Positions 61,996 through 64,000 of a stretch of 64,000 bases of DNA are shown here, in pieces (positions within the stretch are counted from its first letter, which is position 1; every line of letters starts with the position of its first letter). Location: positions 197,274,816 to 197,338,815 of the forward strand of contig CP136066.1 of assembly GCA_032622095.1 (NCBI GenBank), given 5' to 3'. The position numbers and the translations under genes are program-made. Below the pieces are notes generated by a model, which saw only the letters and a program-made list of their open reading frames with translations, searched no databases and was not told the origin of the DNA. Origin of the DNA: Siphonodentalium dalli (taxonomy: Eukaryota > Mollusca > Scaphopoda > Gadilida > Siphonodentaliidae).

Positions 61996-62972
61996 CACGG
62001 TGGAGACTAGAGGGAAAACATCTATACAATAAAGCGAATTATGATAAAGCGAACAATCTACTTACATATTTGGACTGGACGGCAATGAATATGATGTCAG
62101 TAAAGGAAAGATGGGACTTCATAACAAGGAACATATTAACCATTAGATACAAGACAGTTTCTCTAACAAAGACAGGGAAAGTTAAGAAAAAGAAGAAAGT
62201 GTGGATGACAAAGGAAGCGCTAAATGCTGTCAAAGAAAAACAAAAATACTGAAAGAAATATATCCACATTAAATCAGACAATGCATTCAAATCATATGTG
62301 GCTGCATGCAATTTATAGCCACCAAAGCGACCAGACAAGCCCACAAGGACTTTGAAATGAAGCTACTTCAAGAACGATTCAAAATCTTTCTGGAATTATG
62401 TCAAGCAAAATACAAAGATTAAAGAAGGGATAGCTGACATAGAAGATGGAGATGGGAACATCATTAGAGACAACAAAGACAAGGCTGAGACATTTAATGC
62501 ATTCTTCTGCAGCGTATTTACAAATGAAGATGATGATCACACCCCGGAACTTGTTGATCGGGAATTCTCCGACGGGCTAAAAAAAAACTAGTAGTGACAC
62601 CAGAACAAGTTATGAAAAACTGCTCGCATTGGATTCAACGAAATCACCCGGGGAGGACCAACTCCATCCTGCGTTTCTAAAGGCGACTGCATCATGTCTT
62701 AGTATACCCTTATGCATGCTGCACAATAGGTCCATAGAAGAAGGGGTACTCCCTCAAGGATGGAAGCATGCATCAGTAGTTCCCATATACAAGAAAGGAA
62801 GCAAATATACACCAGGAAACTATCGACCAGTAAGCCTGACAAGTGTAATTTGTAAGATACTGGAGAGCATCATACGAGACAAGATAATGGAGCATATGGA
62901 ATCAAGTAATCTATTCACAGCAGAACAACACTGATGCAACACTCCTAGAAGTTCAAGAGAAGACTGGTATGA
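61996..62972 (+). pseudogene. truncated LINE (CR1/Jockey-type) ORF2 fragment
   Basis: Read with frame changes, it contains YNKANYDKANNLL, WTAMNMMSVKERWDFI, WMTKEALNAVKEKQKY, then ETFNAFFCSVFTNE. The clean 101-codon stretch at 62629-62934 has DSTKSPGEDQLHPAFLK, LPQGWKHASVVPIYKKGS and GNYRPVSLTSVICKILESII. These match the linker and the first reverse-transcriptase blocks of CR1/Jockey-group LINEs. Stops include TGA after KQKY (62250-62252) and others near 62319 and 62589. After AEQH (62934) the expected GFR-x-GRS block is missing and the sequence resumes as DATLLEVQEKT in another frame, a small deletion. The endonuclease and the catalytic F/YxDD motif are absent. It is not functional. Confidence 0.85.
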
Positions 62973-63340
62973 GACAAGATGGCGTCCATCATGGCGGCCA
63001 TTTTTTTATATGCACCAGGTCTCTTTGATCGCCATTATAGTAAAGATGATAGCACATGCGGTCTTGTTTTCCGCTCGATTCGTTATGCTAATATACAACC
63101 CTTACAAGTTAGCCAAAAATCCGACACCAGAATCCAATATGGCGGCCAAGATGGCCGCCGAAATGTGAAAATATGCTATTTTTCTTACATGTTACCACCT
63201 TTCGTTTGTCTCTGTGGGAAAATGTTGGCATCTTTGCGTCATGTTATACATTTATCGTATAGAGGAGTCATTGGCGAACACATGGGGACCATAATATACA
63301 TTCATTGCGGGATATTTTTGTCCGATATCACGTTTTCCCA
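62973..63340. repeat. AAGATGGCGGC-rich degenerate repeat
   Basis: CAAGATGGCGTCCATCATGG (62977) and AATATGGCGGCCAAGATGGC (63137) start two related blocks ~160 bp apart. Frames here (62979-63353 plus) are unlikely to be coding. The LINE fragment ends exactly where this repeat begins. Confidence 0.6.
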
Positions 63341-64000
63341 AATGCCGGTATAATAGGTCACAGACGAATCTACGTTAATAACGCGATGTAATGTTTCGAA
63401 TCAATGAATGTTATTGCTATTATATCAACACCCATGCATATATATGTGCAGGAGATACTCAAGCTATGATTCCTCTTGTACCTGAGTTGAGGAATATTTA
63501 CCTAAATCCAAGATGGCGGCAAAAATGGCCACCAGAAATAAAAAATCGCCGAAAATCGCCGATTTTAACATATGTGAGCATTATTGTCATGAAAACTCCA
63601 CACCTGCTTACTATTGTGAGTTGGGAACATTTAGGCGAAGAACTTTCCTTGTACCATATCCAAATAAAAGTCCGCCAAATCCAAAATGGCGCCCACAATG
63701 GCGGACAGATTTATAAAAATCACCGAAATTCCCTCATATTCACATCACTGGGCATTATTGTCGAGACAACTCCACCCATGCTTACAGTTGAGTTGGAAAT
63801 ACTGAGGTGAAGTAATTACCTTACATCTCATGCAAGAAATTGTTTTCCAAATCGAAGATGGCGGCCAAAATGGCGACCGAAATTTGACAACAAGTCTACA
63901 TTCCTTTAATGGGCGTTATTGTTTCGCGATTTCTATCGACCATTACATGTTGATATGGAATATTGACATGAAGTATTCATTAGGGTTTGACAATTGATAC
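63341..64000. repeat. ~173-bp tandem repeat, cut by the window end
   Basis: ATCCAAGATGGCGGCAAAAA (63507), ATCCAAAATGGCGCCCACAA (63681) and ATCGAAGATGGCGGCCAAAA (63853) are 172-174 bp apart. Each is followed by RAAAT and later by GGCRTTATTGT and an ACTCCACMC / CTTAC block. The frames at 63391-63810 (plus) and 63498-63698 (minus) are shadows of the array. Confidence 0.75.

Overview
This window is eukaryotic, AT-rich and very repeat-dense. One intron-containing gene is recognisable, a probable ankyrin-repeat/SOCS-box protein. Around it lie remains of a Ty3/Gypsy-type LTR retrotransposon, a CR1/Jockey-type LINE, Helitron-like ends and several foldback elements. Many repeat families carry AAGATGGCGGC / GCCGCCATCTT blocks. 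Together this suggests a marine invertebrate, with a mollusc or other lophotrochozoan as my guess; the sequence alone does not fix the species.

Layout. 1-772 is the end of a ~161-bp tandem array. 1083-5024 holds three copies of one repeat family with defined ends: a partial copy, a 2.9-kb copy filled with ~164-bp tandem units, and a 138-bp copy with no array. 5.0-11.8 kb is mostly unassigned, with one possible exon at 6720-7125 and degenerate dispersed repeats. 11,981-17,007 is a 5.0-kb foldback element: ~0.9-kb inverted termini, a TAAAA target duplication, a core of ~42-bp minisatellite, and a nested 1.3-kb inverted-terminal-repeat element flanked by ATAT. 17.3-18.7 kb (minus strand) is a decayed gag-protease relic.

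The dominant structure is at about 21.4-51.9 kb, a ~30.5-kb palindrome bounded on both sides by (TA)n. From outside to inside, each arm has a ~70-bp GATC-rich segment, a diverged fragment of the satellite monomer, ~6 copies of a ~137-bp unit ending in a Helitron-like 3' terminus (hairpin then CTAG|T), and ~40 tandem copies of a 361-bp satellite. The satellite changes orientation once, at 36,800/36,801. The 361-bp monomer is itself a diverged dimer of a ~180-bp unit. The two arms carry different higher-order repeats, including a 9-monomer, ~3.25-kb tandem duplication in the right arm, so the structure does not look like a simple mirrored assembly error. The dozens of 60-176-codon reading frames inside the array are by-products of the monomer and are not annotated as genes.

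52.2-55.2 kb holds a 73-bp tandem repeat, a near-perfect ~165-nt foldback hairpin, and a 42-bp minisatellite (~40 copies) open in frame on the minus strand. 58.5-61.8 kb (minus) is the ankyrin/SOCS-box gene: a 58-nt first coding exon, a ~2.1-kb intron and a long terminal exon. A LINE fragment (62.0-62.97 kb) sits just upstream of it. The window ends in another ~173-bp tandem array rich in AAGATGGCGGC motifs. All calls come from reading the sequence; no database search was run.
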